Shown: positions 24,966-34,251 of the stretch, one piece after another | Position numbering within the stretch: position 1 is the first letter of the stretch | How the letters are laid out: each line of letters starts with the position of its first letter | DNA from: Burkholderia sp. BCC1644 | GTDB taxonomy: Bacteria; Pseudomonadota; Gammaproteobacteria; Burkholderiales; Burkholderiaceae | DNA: 64,000 nucleotides | Direction: 5' to 3' | Assembly: GCF_902833225.1 (NCBI RefSeq) | Contig: NZ_CADFEI010000003.1 | Coordinates: 248,001-312,000 of the forward strand | Translations under genes and position numbers: made by a program | Notes under the pieces: model-generated | Databases searched by the model: none | The model's input: only the letters and a program-made list of their open reading frames with translations | Told to the model about the DNA's origin: nothing

Positions 24966-24986
24966 ACATGACACCTGATGTCATGT
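24966..24986. promoter_or_regulatory. Perfect 8+5+8 palindrome, operator candidate
   Basis: ACATGACA-CCTGA-TGTCATGT lies between the divergent GST and WYL-regulator genes, 13 bp upstream of the earliest regulator start. It is well suited to a symmetric dimer, and the neighbour regulator is the obvious candidate ligand. Confidence 0.65.
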
Positions 24987-24998
24987 ATTTGAGGTAAC

Positions 24999-25988
24999 GT
25001 GTCGCGTATGAAAGCGAGCCGGCTGTTGTCGATCATGATGATGCTGCAAGCGCGCGGCCGGATGACCGCGCCGGCGCTGGCCGAAGCGCTGGAGGTGTCC
25101 GAGCGCACGATCCTGCGCGACATCGACCAGCTCTCCACGGCCGGTGTACCGATCTGGGGCGATCGCGGCCGCAACGGCGGATTTCAGTTGCGCGACGGCT
25201 GGAGCACCGATCTCACGGGGCTCACGGAACACGAAGCGCACGCACTGATCCTGGCGGGTTTGCCCGGGCCGGCGAGCGAACTGGGGCTCGACGGCATGGC
25301 GACTTCCGCTCGGCTGAAGATGATTGCCAGCCTGCCGCCGGCCTCGCGCGAGCGGGCCGATCGCGTCGCCAGCCGGTTGCACATCGATACCGTGGACTGG
25401 TACCGCGCGCAGGAAACGCCCGAGTTCCTGCGTGAAGCCGCCGACGCGGTGTGGGGTGCGTACCGGATCGACGTCACGTACCAGAGCTGGCGCGGCTTGT
25501 CCCGCCGCGCGCTCGAACCGCTCGGCCTCGTGCTCAAGGGCGGCGCCTGGTACCTGATTGCGAAGGTGGTCGGCAAGCCCGGCGCGCTCACCTTCCGGCT
25601 CGCGAACATCCGCGAACTCAACGCGACGCGCCGCCGTTTCAAGCGCCCTGCGCGATTCGATCTGGCCACGCACTGGCGTGACGCGATGAGCCGGTACGAA
25701 GCCGATCTCCATCGGCTGACCGCCCATATCGCCGTATCGCCGCGCGGCGAAACGTGGCTGGCCAATGCGCGGATCAAGACCGAACCGGCTTCTGAAGCGT
25801 CACACGGCACGGACGTGCCGCCAGGATGGAAAGCATTCCTGATGCCGATCGAATCGATCGAGCATGGTGCGCGCAAGCTGCTGGGCTTCGGCGCGCACGT
25901 AAAGATCCTCGGGCCGCAGGCGCTCAAGGATCAGTTCATCGACGAGTTGTCGCAAGTGACAGCGCTTTATCGATCCGGCGGTGATTGA
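24999..25988 (+). CDS. HTH/WYL-domain transcriptional regulator (YafY-like)
   Basis: The 329-residue protein has a DeoR-like N-terminal helix-turn-helix (TAPALAEALEVSERTILRDI, about residues 23-42). A central WYL domain contains EPLGLVLKGGAWYLIAKVVG (near residue 170), and a C-terminal WCX-like extension follows. WYL domains sense small ligands or nucleic-acid signals. Two starts are possible: GTG at 24999 (closer to GAGGTAAC) or ATG at 25008; the GTG is used here. It probably represses or activates the divergent GST gene. Confidence 0.85.
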   Translation: MSRMKASRLLSIMMMLQARGRMTAPALAEALEVSERTILRDIDQLSTAGVPIWGDRGRNGGFQLRDGWSTDLTGLTEHEAHALILAGLPGPASELGLDGMATSARLKMIASLPPASRERADRVASRLHIDTVDWYRAQETPEFLREAADAVWGAYRIDVTYQSWRGLSRRALEPLGLVLKGGAWYLIAKVVGKPGALTFRLANIRELNATRRRFKRPARFDLATHWRDAMSRYEADLHRLTAHIAVSPRGETWLANARIKTEPASEASHGTDVPPGWKAFLMPIESIEHGARKLLGFGAHVKILGPQALKDQFIDELSQVTALYRSGGD

Positions 25989-25998
25989 AGCATCGCCT

Positions 25999-26643
25999 TC
26001 AGATCTCGTCGGAAAACTCGTCGAGAAATCGCTGCAACCGATCGCGACGGACGATCGCCATGCGCGTACCGGTGACGGTCTGGAAACCGGTTGCCAGCTT
26101 CAGCAGTTTCGTGCGGAAGTGATCGATCGCGAATCGCGTGTCGTCGAGTGCCCGATCCGCTGCATGCGGATCGGCCGGGTCATACAACGCGCTGCCCATC
26201 CGGCCCGCGACGTAAAAACAGCGCGCGACGCCCACCATGCCGATCGCATCGAGCCGGTCTGCATCCTGCAGCACCTTGGCTTCCGGCGTCTTCGGCGCAA
26301 TGCAGGCGGAAAAACTGTGCGCCTCGACCGCGTGTGCGACGGCGTCGATCCTCGCATCCGGCCAGTCGAGCGACTTCAGCACCCGCCGCGCCTTTTCCGC
26401 CGACAGCCGCGACGCCTGTGCGCGCAGCGGAGAATCCTTCTCGACCGCTACGCAGTCATGCAACAGCGTTGCCGCACACAGCACTTCGGCATCGCCGCCC
26501 TCCTCGGCATGAATCGCGGCGGCATTCTTCCACACGCGCTGCAGATGCGACGTGTCATGGGAACCGTCGCCATGGGCGTCGTGCCAATGGGCGAGCAAGG
26601 TGTGAGCCAGATCCTGAAAGGGGGCAAACGCAGAGGTAGTCAC
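25999..26643 (-). CDS. HD-domain phosphohydrolase
   Basis: The 214-residue protein carries the HD superfamily metal-binding residues in order: H in HDTSHLQRV, the HD doublet in LLHDCVAVEK, and the late D in DADRLDAIG. This matches the small YedJ-like HD hydrolases (nucleotide or phosphate ester substrates). It is soluble with no signal. Convergent with the WYL gene (10-bp gap), with no evident functional link to it. Confidence 0.85.
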   Translation of the reverse strand: MTTSAFAPFQDLAHTLLAHWHDAHGDGSHDTSHLQRVWKNAAAIHAEEGGDAEVLCAATLLHDCVAVEKDSPLRAQASRLSAEKARRVLKSLDWPDARIDAVAHAVEAHSFSACIAPKTPEAKVLQDADRLDAIGMVGVARCFYVAGRMGSALYDPADPHAADRALDDTRFAIDHFRTKLLKLATGFQTVTGTRMAIVRRDRLQRFLDEFSDEI

Positions 26644-26811
26644 GGGGCGGATGGTCGACGACTGGAAGCCGATTATCCCCCATGCGCCACACGGTCAGGA
26701 CCCGACGTCGCATCCGGCTTCCGCGCTGTCCGCGCGTCAAGCAAATCGTTCCCTCCGGCTGGAACCGGCTGGCTTATAGTGCGGAGTGACCATTCAACGA
26801 GGAGCGCTGCA

Positions 26812-27219
26812 ATGAAACTGCTGGCCAACGGTCCGTTCGAAGTGAAGCTGAATCCTGAATCCCTGAGCACCGTCGCGGAAAATTCCGGGCTCGGCCGCAT
26901 GTCGCTGGACAAGCAGTTTCACGGCGACCTGGAAGCCGTCAGCCACGGCGAGATGCTCGCGTTTCGCAGCAGCGTCCAGGGTTCGGCAGGCTATGTGGCG
27001 ATGGAAACGGTACAGGGTGTGCTCGGCGGGCGCCAGGGCAGCTTCGTCCTGCAGCACAGCTCCACGATGACGCGTGGGGAGCCGACGCAGTCGATCACCG
27101 TCGTGCCCGATTCCGGGACGGGGGAACTGCTGGGGCTTTCCGGTTCGATGATCATCCATATCGACAACGGCCGGCATTCATACAGCTTCGACTATGGATT
27201 GCCTGATGCGGCACAGTGA
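26812..27219 (+). CDS. DUF3224-type small protein
   Basis: The 135-residue protein starts at 26812 after GAGGAGCGCTGCA, well inside a longer open frame. The pattern is that of DUF3224 proteins: LDKQFHGDLEAVSHGEMLAF at residues 32-51, SAGYVAMETVQGVLGGRQGS in the centre, and TGELLGLSGSMIIHIDNGRH near the end. These are small allene-oxide-cyclase-like beta-barrels of unknown function. It is monocistronic, convergent with the chemoreceptor gene. Confidence 0.82.
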   Translation: MKLLANGPFEVKLNPESLSTVAENSGLGRMSLDKQFHGDLEAVSHGEMLAFRSSVQGSAGYVAMETVQGVLGGRQGSFVLQHSSTMTRGEPTQSITVVPDSGTGELLGLSGSMIIHIDNGRHSYSFDYGLPDAAQ

Positions 27220-27268
27220 GTCGCTCACGGCGTTAGCGCTGGGACCGCGGCGGCGACACATTCCCGCA

Positions 27269-28834
27269 TCACGCAACGGCCTCGTCACGCAAACGGAACT
27301 GCGCGACCGCCGCGCTCAGTCGTGAACCCTGTTCGTCGAGCGACAGTGCGGCGGCGGCCGCCTCCTCGACCAGCGCCGCATTGCGTTGCATCGTCTGCTC
27401 CATCTGGATGACGGCGGCATTCACCTGCTCGATCCCCGACGACTGCTCTTCGAATGCATGGCTGGTCTCGCCCATGATCGCGTTGACACGCTCGACCGCG
27501 GCGACGAGCTCGCTCATCGCCGAGCCGGCCAGCGTGACGAGGCCGCTGCCGTCTTCGACACGCCGCGCGGCATTGCCGATCAGGTCGCGAATCTCCTTCG
27601 CCGCCGACGCGCAGCGTTGCGCGAGCCCGCGCACCTCCGTCGCGACGACCGCGAACCCGCGTCCCTGCTCGCCCGCGCGCGCGGCTTCGACCGCCGCATT
27701 CAGCGCGAGGATGTTGGTCTGGAACGCGATGCTTTCGATCGTGCCGACGATGCCGGAAATCCGCGCGGAGCTGTGCGAAATCGCGGACATCGTCTCGACC
27801 ACGCGCCGCATCGCCTCGCCGCCGCGCGACGCGATGCCGGCCGCGCCTTCGACGTACGTGCGCGCATCGCGCGCGTTGTCCGCGTTCTGGCGCACGGCCG
27901 CCGTCAGCTGTTCGACGCTCGCGGCCGCCTGCTGCAGCGACACGGCCTGCTGCTCGGTGCGCGCGGACAGGTCGACGTTGCCGCTCGCGATCGTGCGAAC
28001 GTCGCCGACGATCGTCTCGGTGCTCGCGCGCACCTGGTTCACGGTGTCGACGAGGCCGTCCTGCATCCGCTTCAGCGCATTGAGCAGATAGGCCATTTCA
28101 TTTTCGCCCGCGATGACGACGGTGCCCGTCAGGTCGCCTTTCGAAATTTTCTCGAACTGGCCGACCGCGAGATTGATCGGCTCGATGATCGCCTTCGCGA
28201 GCACGCGCTGCGCAAAGAAACCGACGACGAGCGCGAGCCCGGCAACCGCCGCCATCCCCCACACGATCCGGTGGAAATGCACGCCGGCAGCGTCATAGCG
28301 GGCCTTCTGGCGCGCGACCTGGAACGATTCGAGCGCGTCGATCGAATCCTGGTAGGCGGCGAACAGCGCCGGCGGCGCGGTGCGCTGCGTGTCGAGAAAG
28401 TTGAACGCGTCGTCGCCGTCGAGCTGCGACAGCGCTTTCAGGAACACGCGATCGAGCAGCGCTCGCCGGTGGCTTTGCAACGCGTCGAACAATGCCTGCT
28501 CGTTCGCGTCGCGCGCATGCAGGCGCGCATACGCATCCAGTTCGTCGTTGCTCTGCTTGAGGAGCGTGTGAAGCTGCGCGGCTCCCTCCTTGCCCGACTG
28601 GCCCGCGCTGATGACCTGCGCGACGTCGCTCATGCGTTCGCGCAGCACGAGCATCCGCTCGGAGCTTGTCTTCAGGTGCAGCAGCGACGCAGTGTCGTCG
28701 CGGTACATCGCCTCGAGCGAACCGTTGCCCATGTAGAGCGCCGCAATGCAGGCGCCGACCACCAGCACGAGCAGCACGGTATAGCCGGCGATGGTCGCGA
28801 CGAGTCCACCGCGGATGGTGAGTTGTTTTCGCAT
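27269..28834 (-). CDS. Methyl-accepting chemotaxis protein
   Basis: The 521-residue transmembrane receptor has TM1 at about residues 9-33, a periplasmic four-helix-type sensor of about 150 residues, TM2 near residues 190-212 and a HAMP linker. The cytoplasmic signalling hairpin has the invariant tip region [20 protein letters not shown], then [15 protein letters not shown]. There is no C-terminal CheR-binding pentapeptide, so it depends on partner receptors for efficient methylation. The start at 28832-28834 gives [10 protein letters not shown]. Ligand unknown; no chemotaxis genes are nearby. Confidence 0.9.
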   Translation of the reverse strand: MRKQLTIRGGLVATIAGYTVLLVLVVGACIAALYMGNGSLEAMYRDDTASLLHLKTSSERMLVLRERMSDVAQVISAGQSGKEGAAQLHTLLKQSNDELDAYARLHARDANEQALFDALQSHRRALLDRVFLKALSQLDGDDAFNFLDTQRTAPPALFAAYQDSIDALESFQVARQKARYDAAGVHFHRIVWGMAAVAGLALVVGFFAQRVLAKAIIEPINLAVGQFEKISKGDLTGTVVIAGENEMAYLLNALKRMQDGLVDTVNQVRASTETIVGDVRTIASGNVDLSARTEQQAVSLQQAAASVEQLTAAVRQNADNARDARTYVEGAAGIASRGGEAMRRVVETMSAISHSSARISGIVGTIESIAFQTNILALNAAVEAARAGEQGRGFAVVATEVRGLAQRCASAAKEIRDLIGNAARRVEDGSGLVTLAGSAMSELVAAVERVNAIMGETSHAFEEQSSGIEQVNAAVIQMEQTMQRNAALVEEAAAAALSLDEQGSRLSAAVAQFRLRDEAVA

Positions 28835-29029
28835 GACGTTCCCTTGCGCGGGCCAGGCACGGCCAGCGGCGGATGTGGATTCCGGATCACGAAAGACGAG
28901 CGCCACGTCGCAACACGCGGCGCGGGGGCTGCGAACGGGTTAACGGCGGGGGGAACGGGAAGGTTTTACCTGTACGCGACGTGAATCTTGACGATTACGA
29001 CAGGCGAGGTAGGCAATGACAGCGTGCGG

Positions 29030-29440
29030 CTATTCCCCGCCGGCCAGCCTTGAACGGATCTCGTCGGCCGACAGGTCGCGCTGGTGCGTGGCAATCTGCC
29101 AGATGTTTCCCCACGGATCCCTTACCATCGCGCGCCTGTCGCCGTACGGCATGTCGGCGGGCGCTTCCAGCGAGATCGCGTGCGCCGCGATCGCGCGCCG
29201 ATGGATCGCATCGGTATCCTCGACATACACGTACAGGAACGCCGGCATCGGATCGCGCAGACCGTCCCCGCCGCTGATCATCACGACCGAATCGCCGATG
29301 CGGATTTCGGCAGGCAAACCGGCACGGAATTCGCCTCGGGCGTCGAACACCGTCCGGATGAATTCGACCAGGTTTTCCGGATCCGGCACGACAATGCGCG
29401 GCGTGACGGTATGCCATCCAGCGGGCTGGAATGTGGCCAT
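29030..29440 (-). CDS. VOC-family protein (PhnB/glyoxalase-like)
   Basis: The 136-residue single VOC module opens with TPRIVVPDPENLVEFIRTVF and contains MPAFLYVYVEDTDAIHRRAI and MVRDPWGNIWQIATH, where the C-terminal metal-binding pattern would sit. It resembles PhnB-like and glyoxalase/bleomycin-resistance homologues, whose functions vary widely. The start at 29438-29440 is chosen because GGAGGT lies 9 bp upstream; an earlier TTG is in frame. It stands between the chemoreceptor and CoA-transferase genes with no clear partner. Confidence 0.8.
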   Translation of the reverse strand: MATFQPAGWHTVTPRIVVPDPENLVEFIRTVFDARGEFRAGLPAEIRIGDSVVMISGGDGLRDPMPAFLYVYVEDTDAIHRRAIAAHAISLEAPADMPYGDRRAMVRDPWGNIWQIATHQRDLSADEIRSRLAGGE

Positions 29441-29548
29441 GGTGCTCAACCTCCGATGCGGGCGTCAGCCGTATTGTCCTCCGCGCACCGGTGGTCTGCA
29501 AAGGAATGCGAAGGGTTGCTCAAATACCGCACGCCCCTTCGCCGCTCG

Positions 29549-30982
29549 TCAGAGGCTGACGTTCGACTCCAGCCACTGCGGTTCATATGCTCCCAGTGCC
29601 CGTGCCGGATGGAACCACGCAAGCGGTGCCCCCGCGATCTGCAACGGTGGGTGGAGCCGTGTTGCCGGCCCCCATGACGTCGCTTCGACGTGATCGGCGT
29701 GGTCGTGTTGCGGATCCGGAACCACGGGAACCACGTCGCTCATCGGCTCCGGACGCAACTGCAAGACGGCCGACGTACGCGCCAGCGAAGCGCGGACTTC
29801 GGTACCCACACCGTCCTTCAACCGCGCCGTCAGCCCGCGGATGGCAGCCGCCGCCATCAGGTAACCCGTCGCATGGTCGATCGCCTGGACGGGCAGGCTC
29901 ACCGGCTCGTCGCTTCCCGTCACGCGCATGCCCGCGTCGGCGATTCCCGTGCTCATCTGGATGAGGCTGTCGAAGCCACGCCGGCCACGCCACGCGCCGG
30001 TCCAGCCGTACGCGTCGAGCGACACGTCGATGAGCGCGGGATTGAGATCGCGCCGTTGCACGGCGTCGAGACCGAGACGCGCAAGTGCGTCGGACCGGTA
30101 ACCGTGCACGACGATATCCGCGTCGCGCAGCAGCCGCTTGAGCATATCGAGATCCGCAGGCTGCTTCAGGTCAAGTCGCGCGCAGCGCTTGCCGAGAACA
30201 ACGTCCGGCACCGTACCCGGTTCTTCCCAGCCATGCGGATCGATGCGCAGCACGTCGGCACCGAGGCCCGCCAGAAAACGCGTCGCGACGGGGCCGGCGA
30301 GTATGCGCGTCAGGTCGAGCACGCGGATGCCGCGCAGCGGCCGATCCCGCGACGGCTGCCATTCGCGCGCCGCAACCGCCGTCGCGGTATGAGCGTGCAG
30401 CAACGGTTCGGATGCAACAGCCTTGCCTTGCGGATGCGCGGCCCATTCCTGCCGTGAATACATCACCGCCGCGCACCCGCCGCGCTCGACGATCGCGTCT
30501 TCGAGCGCATGGGCATCCCAGCGGCTGACCGCTTGCGCGACCGCTCGTGCGTCTGCCGCGCAGTCGAGCACCGTCAAGGCGGCTTGCCGATGATGGGGCG
30601 CGTTGGTGTGCAATCGGATCCAGCGATCGCGCGCCCGATAGTTGCCGGCCACCGGATCCCATTGAGGCGGTAGCGTCCATCCCGACGGACGAAGCGACGT
30701 GCCGAACCACAGCGATGTCATGCGCCGGTCGACGTGAACCGCCGGCAATGTGCCGGTCGATTCGAGCAGCAATTCGGCGACGGCCGCACCCGCCGCGCCA
30801 ATCGCCGCACTGGCCAAATCGGTGACGCGAAACGCTGACGGCAATTCGCCCGAGCCGCTGAAACTGCAACGCTCAAGATACTGCCGTGCGCCACCCAGCG
30901 CGGCCCAGAATTCCTGCAGATGACGCGGCATCAGGCCCTCATCGGCCGTAGCCGCAACATGGGAAATTTGATCGACACGCAT
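29549..30982 (-). CDS. CaiB/BaiF-family CoA transferase
   Basis: The 477-residue protein has the type III CoA-transferase core: PLRGIRVLDLTRILAGPVAT (about residue 217) and the catalytic-type aspartate context RRGFDSLIQMSTGIADAG. An N-terminal extension of about 200 residues looks like a second, partial copy of the fold. Family members move CoA between carboxylic acids. The start at 30980-30982 follows GAGGCGAAC. It is divergent from the HTH-citrate synthase gene through a 103-bp gap with a palindrome, which suggests common control in an acid-activating pathway. Confidence 0.83.
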   Translation of the reverse strand: MRVDQISHVAATADEGLMPRHLQEFWAALGGARQYLERCSFSGSGELPSAFRVTDLASAAIGAAGAAVAELLLESTGTLPAVHVDRRMTSLWFGTSLRPSGWTLPPQWDPVAGNYRARDRWIRLHTNAPHHRQAALTVLDCAADARAVAQAVSRWDAHALEDAIVERGGCAAVMYSRQEWAAHPQGKAVASEPLLHAHTATAVAAREWQPSRDRPLRGIRVLDLTRILAGPVATRFLAGLGADVLRIDPHGWEEPGTVPDVVLGKRCARLDLKQPADLDMLKRLLRDADIVVHGYRSDALARLGLDAVQRRDLNPALIDVSLDAYGWTGAWRGRRGFDSLIQMSTGIADAGMRVTGSDEPVSLPVQAIDHATGYLMAAAAIRGLTARLKDGVGTEVRASLARTSAVLQLRPEPMSDVVPVVPDPQHDHADHVEATSWGPATRLHPPLQIAGAPLAWFHPARALGAYEPQWLESNVSL

Positions 30983-31035
30983 GTTCGCCTCGAATCGTTT
31001 TGGTGAAGCAAAGATCGGCTCGCTCGCATTTATTG

Positions 31036-31059
31036 TCAACGTTGATTATTCTGATCAAC
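31036..31059. promoter_or_regulatory. Nested palindromes between CoA transferase and HTH-citrate synthase
   Basis: TCAACGTTGA (31036-31045) is a perfect 10-bp palindrome; it overlaps GTTGAT-N7-ATCAAC (31041-31059). The stretch is locally AT-rich in the divergent gap and includes the likely promoters. The HTH-bearing neighbour could bind here, which would be autoregulation. Confidence 0.5.
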
Positions 31060-31085
31060 CTGCCGAACGAATCGAGCCTCGTACC

Positions 31086-32381
31086 ATGTCGCCCTACCTG
31101 AATTCGACCGAAGCGGCCGCGCGGCTCGGCGTCTCGCGACAGACGCTTTACGCATACGTCAGCCGTGGCCTGCTTCGCGCGGAACCCTCCGGCAATCCAC
31201 GTGAAAGCCGCTACTTCGCAGCGGACGTCGACCGGCTCGCGGCCGAACGTGCACGCGGCCGCAAACCGAAGGAAGTCGCGAAAGCCGCGTTGAACTGGGG
31301 TTCGCCCGTGCTCGAATCGAGCATCACGCTGATCGAGGGCGGCCAGCTTTTCTATCGCGGCGTGGACGCACTCGATCTCGCCGGCCGCGCGAGTCTCGAG
31401 GAAGTCGCCGCGCTGCTTTGGCAATGCGACGAGCGGACTGCTTTCGGCCCTCGCGTCCCTCGTGCACCCACGGTGTTGCGAACCCTCTTCAAACACTACG
31501 GCGATCAACGCGCGGAACAGGCGCTCTTGTCGCTGTTCGCCGTCGCCACCGAAGACGCACCGACGGCAGCGTGGCAGCAATCGGCCGACAGCCAGGCGCA
31601 GGGCTGCGGCGACCTCGTACGGATCCTCGCGGCATGCCTGTTGCGCACCGGGTTCGATACGGCGCCCGTCCACGAGCAATGCGCGCGCGCATGGGGCGTC
31701 GGGCCGTCGGGGGCGGAACTCATCAGGATCGCGCTCGTCCTGTGCGCGGATCACGAACTGAACGCATCGAGCTTCACGGGCCGATGCGTGGCGTCGACGA
31801 ACGCGAGTTTGCGCGCGGTCGTGATCGGCGGCCTCGCCGGTCTGTCCGGTGGGCGGCACGGCGCGACCACCGCGCGTGTCGAGGCGATGTGGGATGAAAT
31901 CGGCAACCGGGACGTCGAGCGAAAAATGCGCGAGCGCCCGCACCGAGGCGACGATCTGCCGGGGTTCGGACATTCGCTGTATCCCGGTGGCGACGTGCGG
32001 GCGGCATACCTGCTGTCGCGCATCCTGCCGCGCCATCCTCAATGGAAAACGATGATTGATGCAGGCAGTTTGCTGGTCGGCCAGAAGTCTTCTCTGGATC
32101 TCGCGCTCGTCGCGCTACGCAGGCATTTGCGGCTTCCGGTCGGTGCAGCATTCGGCCTGTTCGCGCTTGGTCGCTCGATCGGCTGGGTCGCGCATGGGCT
32201 CGAGCAGCGAGAACATCCGGAGTTGATCAGGCCTCGTGCGGTTTATACGGGGGTGCGGCCGGACAGTGTTGAAGCCGGCACGGGTCAGCCGCGGTCACGC
32301 GGGCGGTCCGGAAAGGGGTCAGTGGCGCAACATGCGGGTCCGGAAAACGACATACTTGCGACGTTTTTCAAGGCCCGATAA
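31086..32381 (+). CDS. Citrate synthase family protein with N-terminal HTH
   Basis: The 431-residue protein begins with a MerR/excisionase-like helix-turn-helix (NSTEAAARLGVSRQTLYAYV, residues 6-25). A citrate synthase fold follows with the catalytic set in expected order: His in SGGRHGATT, His in LPGFGHSLYPGGD, and Asp in SSLDLALVALRR. The triad suggests a working condensing enzyme (citrate or methylcitrate-type), with the HTH giving DNA binding or regulation. The start at 31086 is used; an upstream in-frame start overlaps the divergent promoter. The tail after about residue 400 looks disordered. Confidence 0.82.
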   Translation: MSPYLNSTEAAARLGVSRQTLYAYVSRGLLRAEPSGNPRESRYFAADVDRLAAERARGRKPKEVAKAALNWGSPVLESSITLIEGGQLFYRGVDALDLAGRASLEEVAALLWQCDERTAFGPRVPRAPTVLRTLFKHYGDQRAEQALLSLFAVATEDAPTAAWQQSADSQAQGCGDLVRILAACLLRTGFDTAPVHEQCARAWGVGPSGAELIRIALVLCADHELNASSFTGRCVASTNASLRAVVIGGLAGLSGGRHGATTARVEAMWDEIGNRDVERKMRERPHRGDDLPGFGHSLYPGGDVRAAYLLSRILPRHPQWKTMIDAGSLLVGQKSSLDLALVALRRHLRLPVGAAFGLFALGRSIGWVAHGLEQREHPELIRPRAVYTGVRPDSVEAGTGQPRSRGRSGKGSVAQHAGPENDILATFFKAR

Positions 32382-32502
32382 CCGGGCGCGCAAGTGGTTC
32401 TCGAAGTCGGTACTCGATCGGAGCGGAATGGAGAAGGTTCGTTCGATCAGTACGTGCACCAACAAGAATGCACTGCAACATAGATAGGACGGGTTGCTGA
32501 AC

Positions 32503-32940
32503 ATGCCTCTCGAAACTGTCCACTTTGATCGGGTCTTTGGCGTCACACATACGTCGCAAAACCGTAAGCCCGTTACGCTGTTCGGATTCGAAAGCGAAAA
32601 CCGGAAGGAATGTTCGGTCGCGGCGCCAGGAAAGCCCCGCATCGAGTCTGGGATCACAATTACCGCCTATTTGTCGGAGGCCGGTAACTGGCAGACGCTA
32701 GTCGGCTGGCGTGATCACGAGAGCGGCGAGATTGTGTGCGAATCCTTGGGGGGACCCATTTTCCTTTGTATCTGGTCTGCAGCAGGCCTCGGCATGACGT
32801 TACGCGGGGTCGTGCAGCAATCAGTGACGCTCTCCGTCATCTCGGTCGGGCTGGTTGCCACGTTGCTTTGGGGCATCCGTCAGGTTCGCGATCTGCGACG
32901 GGTCCGCCGTGAACTGGCGGCATCGGCGACGAGGGAATGA
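32503..32940 (+). CDS. Hypothetical protein with a C-terminal membrane anchor
   Basis: I do not recognise this 145-residue protein. The first about 80 residues are soluble and beta-rich (RVFGVTHTSQNRKPVTLFGF, then ITITAYLSEAGNWQTLVGWR). One or two hydrophobic segments follow (GGPIFLCIWSAAGLGM and VISVGLVATLLWGI) and a basic C-terminal helix (VRDLRRVRRELAAS) that would stay in the cytoplasm. The ATG at 32503 with GGACGGG upstream is preferred to a TTG at 32494. Codon usage looks less biased than its neighbours, as does the surrounding 32.4-34.2 kb, hinting at recent acquisition. Confidence 0.55.
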   Translation: MPLETVHFDRVFGVTHTSQNRKPVTLFGFESENRKECSVAAPGKPRIESGITITAYLSEAGNWQTLVGWRDHESGEIVCESLGGPIFLCIWSAAGLGMTLRGVVQQSVTLSVISVGLVATLLWGIRQVRDLRRVRRELAASATRE

Positions 32941-33167
32941 GGCAGCGAAGACAAGTGCTCTTATTGGCAGTTTTCGGCCAGGAGCGGTCCATGACCGCTT
33001 GCGTACCATGGACAGAGGAATGTCCGCCCGCACCATTTTCCGGCCGATTGATCAATCACTGATCTCTGCTACCGCTGGGCGCCGGGAAACAAGAAACCTG
33101 GGCCTGAAGATGCTGTATCGTAAGCATCACCACAGTCGCGCAGACGGGCCCCACGATCTCCGTCGAA

Positions 33168-33635
33168 ATGTCTCAGATGATCCCACTCCACCACAACCCA
33201 GCCTTCTATCAGCTCCTTGCCGACAGCTACGCCCGGCTGCTTGGCCGCCCCCTGGTGCCTCAGGCCATGCATGTGGTTGAAGCTACCGAATGGCTCTATG
33301 AGCGTGCGCCGTTCGCCGTACTCGCGCACAACACCGATCCCGACCCGCTCTTTATTTACGGCAACAAGGCCGCGCAGCGCAGGTTTGGGTATAGCTGGGA
33401 TGAAATCATCCGCCTGCCTTCCCGACTTTCGGCCGAGGCCCCGAATCGCGAGGAGCGGCAGCAATTCCTCGCACGCGTACAGCGGCTCGGCTATGAGGCG
33501 GGCTACAAGGGCGTGCGGGTCACCAAGTCAGGCCAGCGCTTCATGATCGAGGAAGCCACGCTGTGGCAACTGCTCGACGCCGACGGCACACTGCACGGCC
33601 AGGCGGTTGTCATCCCGCGCACGCGTGACATCTGA
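33168..33635 (+). CDS. MEKHLA-domain (PAS-like) protein
   Basis: The 155-residue protein has the MEKHLA layout: HNPAFYQLLADSYARLLGRP near the N-terminus, then a PAS-like core with ALFIYGNKAAQRRFGYSWDE-type features (FIYGNKAAQRRFGYSWDEII) and LPSRLSAEAPNREERQQFL, ending with ATLWQLLDADGTLHGQAVV. Stand-alone bacterial members are small signalling or ligand-binding proteins; no partner kinase or regulator is present. The start may be the ATG at 33168 or the one at 33177. Flanked by gene-poor DNA on both sides. Confidence 0.78.
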   Translation: MSQMIPLHHNPAFYQLLADSYARLLGRPLVPQAMHVVEATEWLYERAPFAVLAHNTDPDPLFIYGNKAAQRRFGYSWDEIIRLPSRLSAEAPNREERQQFLARVQRLGYEAGYKGVRVTKSGQRFMIEEATLWQLLDADGTLHGQAVVIPRTRDI

Positions 33636-34251
33636 TCGCGCATAGCAATCGTTTGTGCTTGAGCCCTGCGGAGGTAAATGGGTGAGGGGAAGCTGTCCGA
33701 AGTTGGTGACATCGAGCAGCAGCGAAGGCTTACAGGTCGAATCCGCAATTCGGCCGAACTCCCATAGTGGTCGAGAATTCGCGAATCGAGCGATTTCATC
33801 AATCTGTTGCGTTGATCAGCGGGTTCCGCACTTGAAAGCAGTCGTTGCGGTGGAGGCAGTCTGAACGGCGGTTGAGGGTCGCTTCGAGCCGGTAACGTAC
33901 CGCCGAGGCGGTATCCGGAGAAGTTCGTCCATGATGAGCAATTCACGACCGGCGCCCGCATTGGCGCTTGAGTGCCGGTGTGGCGCTCGTGGCGATAAGC
34001 TCGAAACGTGTTCCGCGATCTACCGCGCGCAGTTGTTTTCATCGCTGCGCTTGCGTCCCGGCAAAACGCATGCCTTGTCGCCCTCGCGCCTCCGATGCGT
34101 GGCGCACTCGAACGCATGAATCTCCCGGCCACGGTGCGTTTGCACGGGCGCCAATGTCGGCGCCAAGGTGTGTGTTGCACCATCCGGATTCGAAGCACCT
34201 GCCTGGGTGCGGCCTGTGCGATGATGTGCCACGATCAACATGAGAAATGGC
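33636..34251. other. Gene-poor interval after the MEKHLA gene
   Basis: No gene can be supported. A long minus-strand open frame (33503-34198) contains stretches that look vaguely protein-like but has no ribosome site and runs into the MEKHLA gene. Its composition (short Arg/Ser-rich blocks, ATTCG-rich repeats) resembles common non-coding spacers in Burkholderia genomes. No perfect repeat was found by eye. Confidence 0.35.

Noticed and set aside
28934..28970. FliA (sigma-28) promoter for the chemoreceptor
   Set aside because: A TAAA and GCCGTTAA pair is present on the minus strand, but the spacing is two bases too long by my count, so it is not called.
32319..32657. Minus-strand frame opposite the end of the citrate synthase gene
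   Set aside because: Overlaps the well-supported plus-strand genes and lacks any motif.
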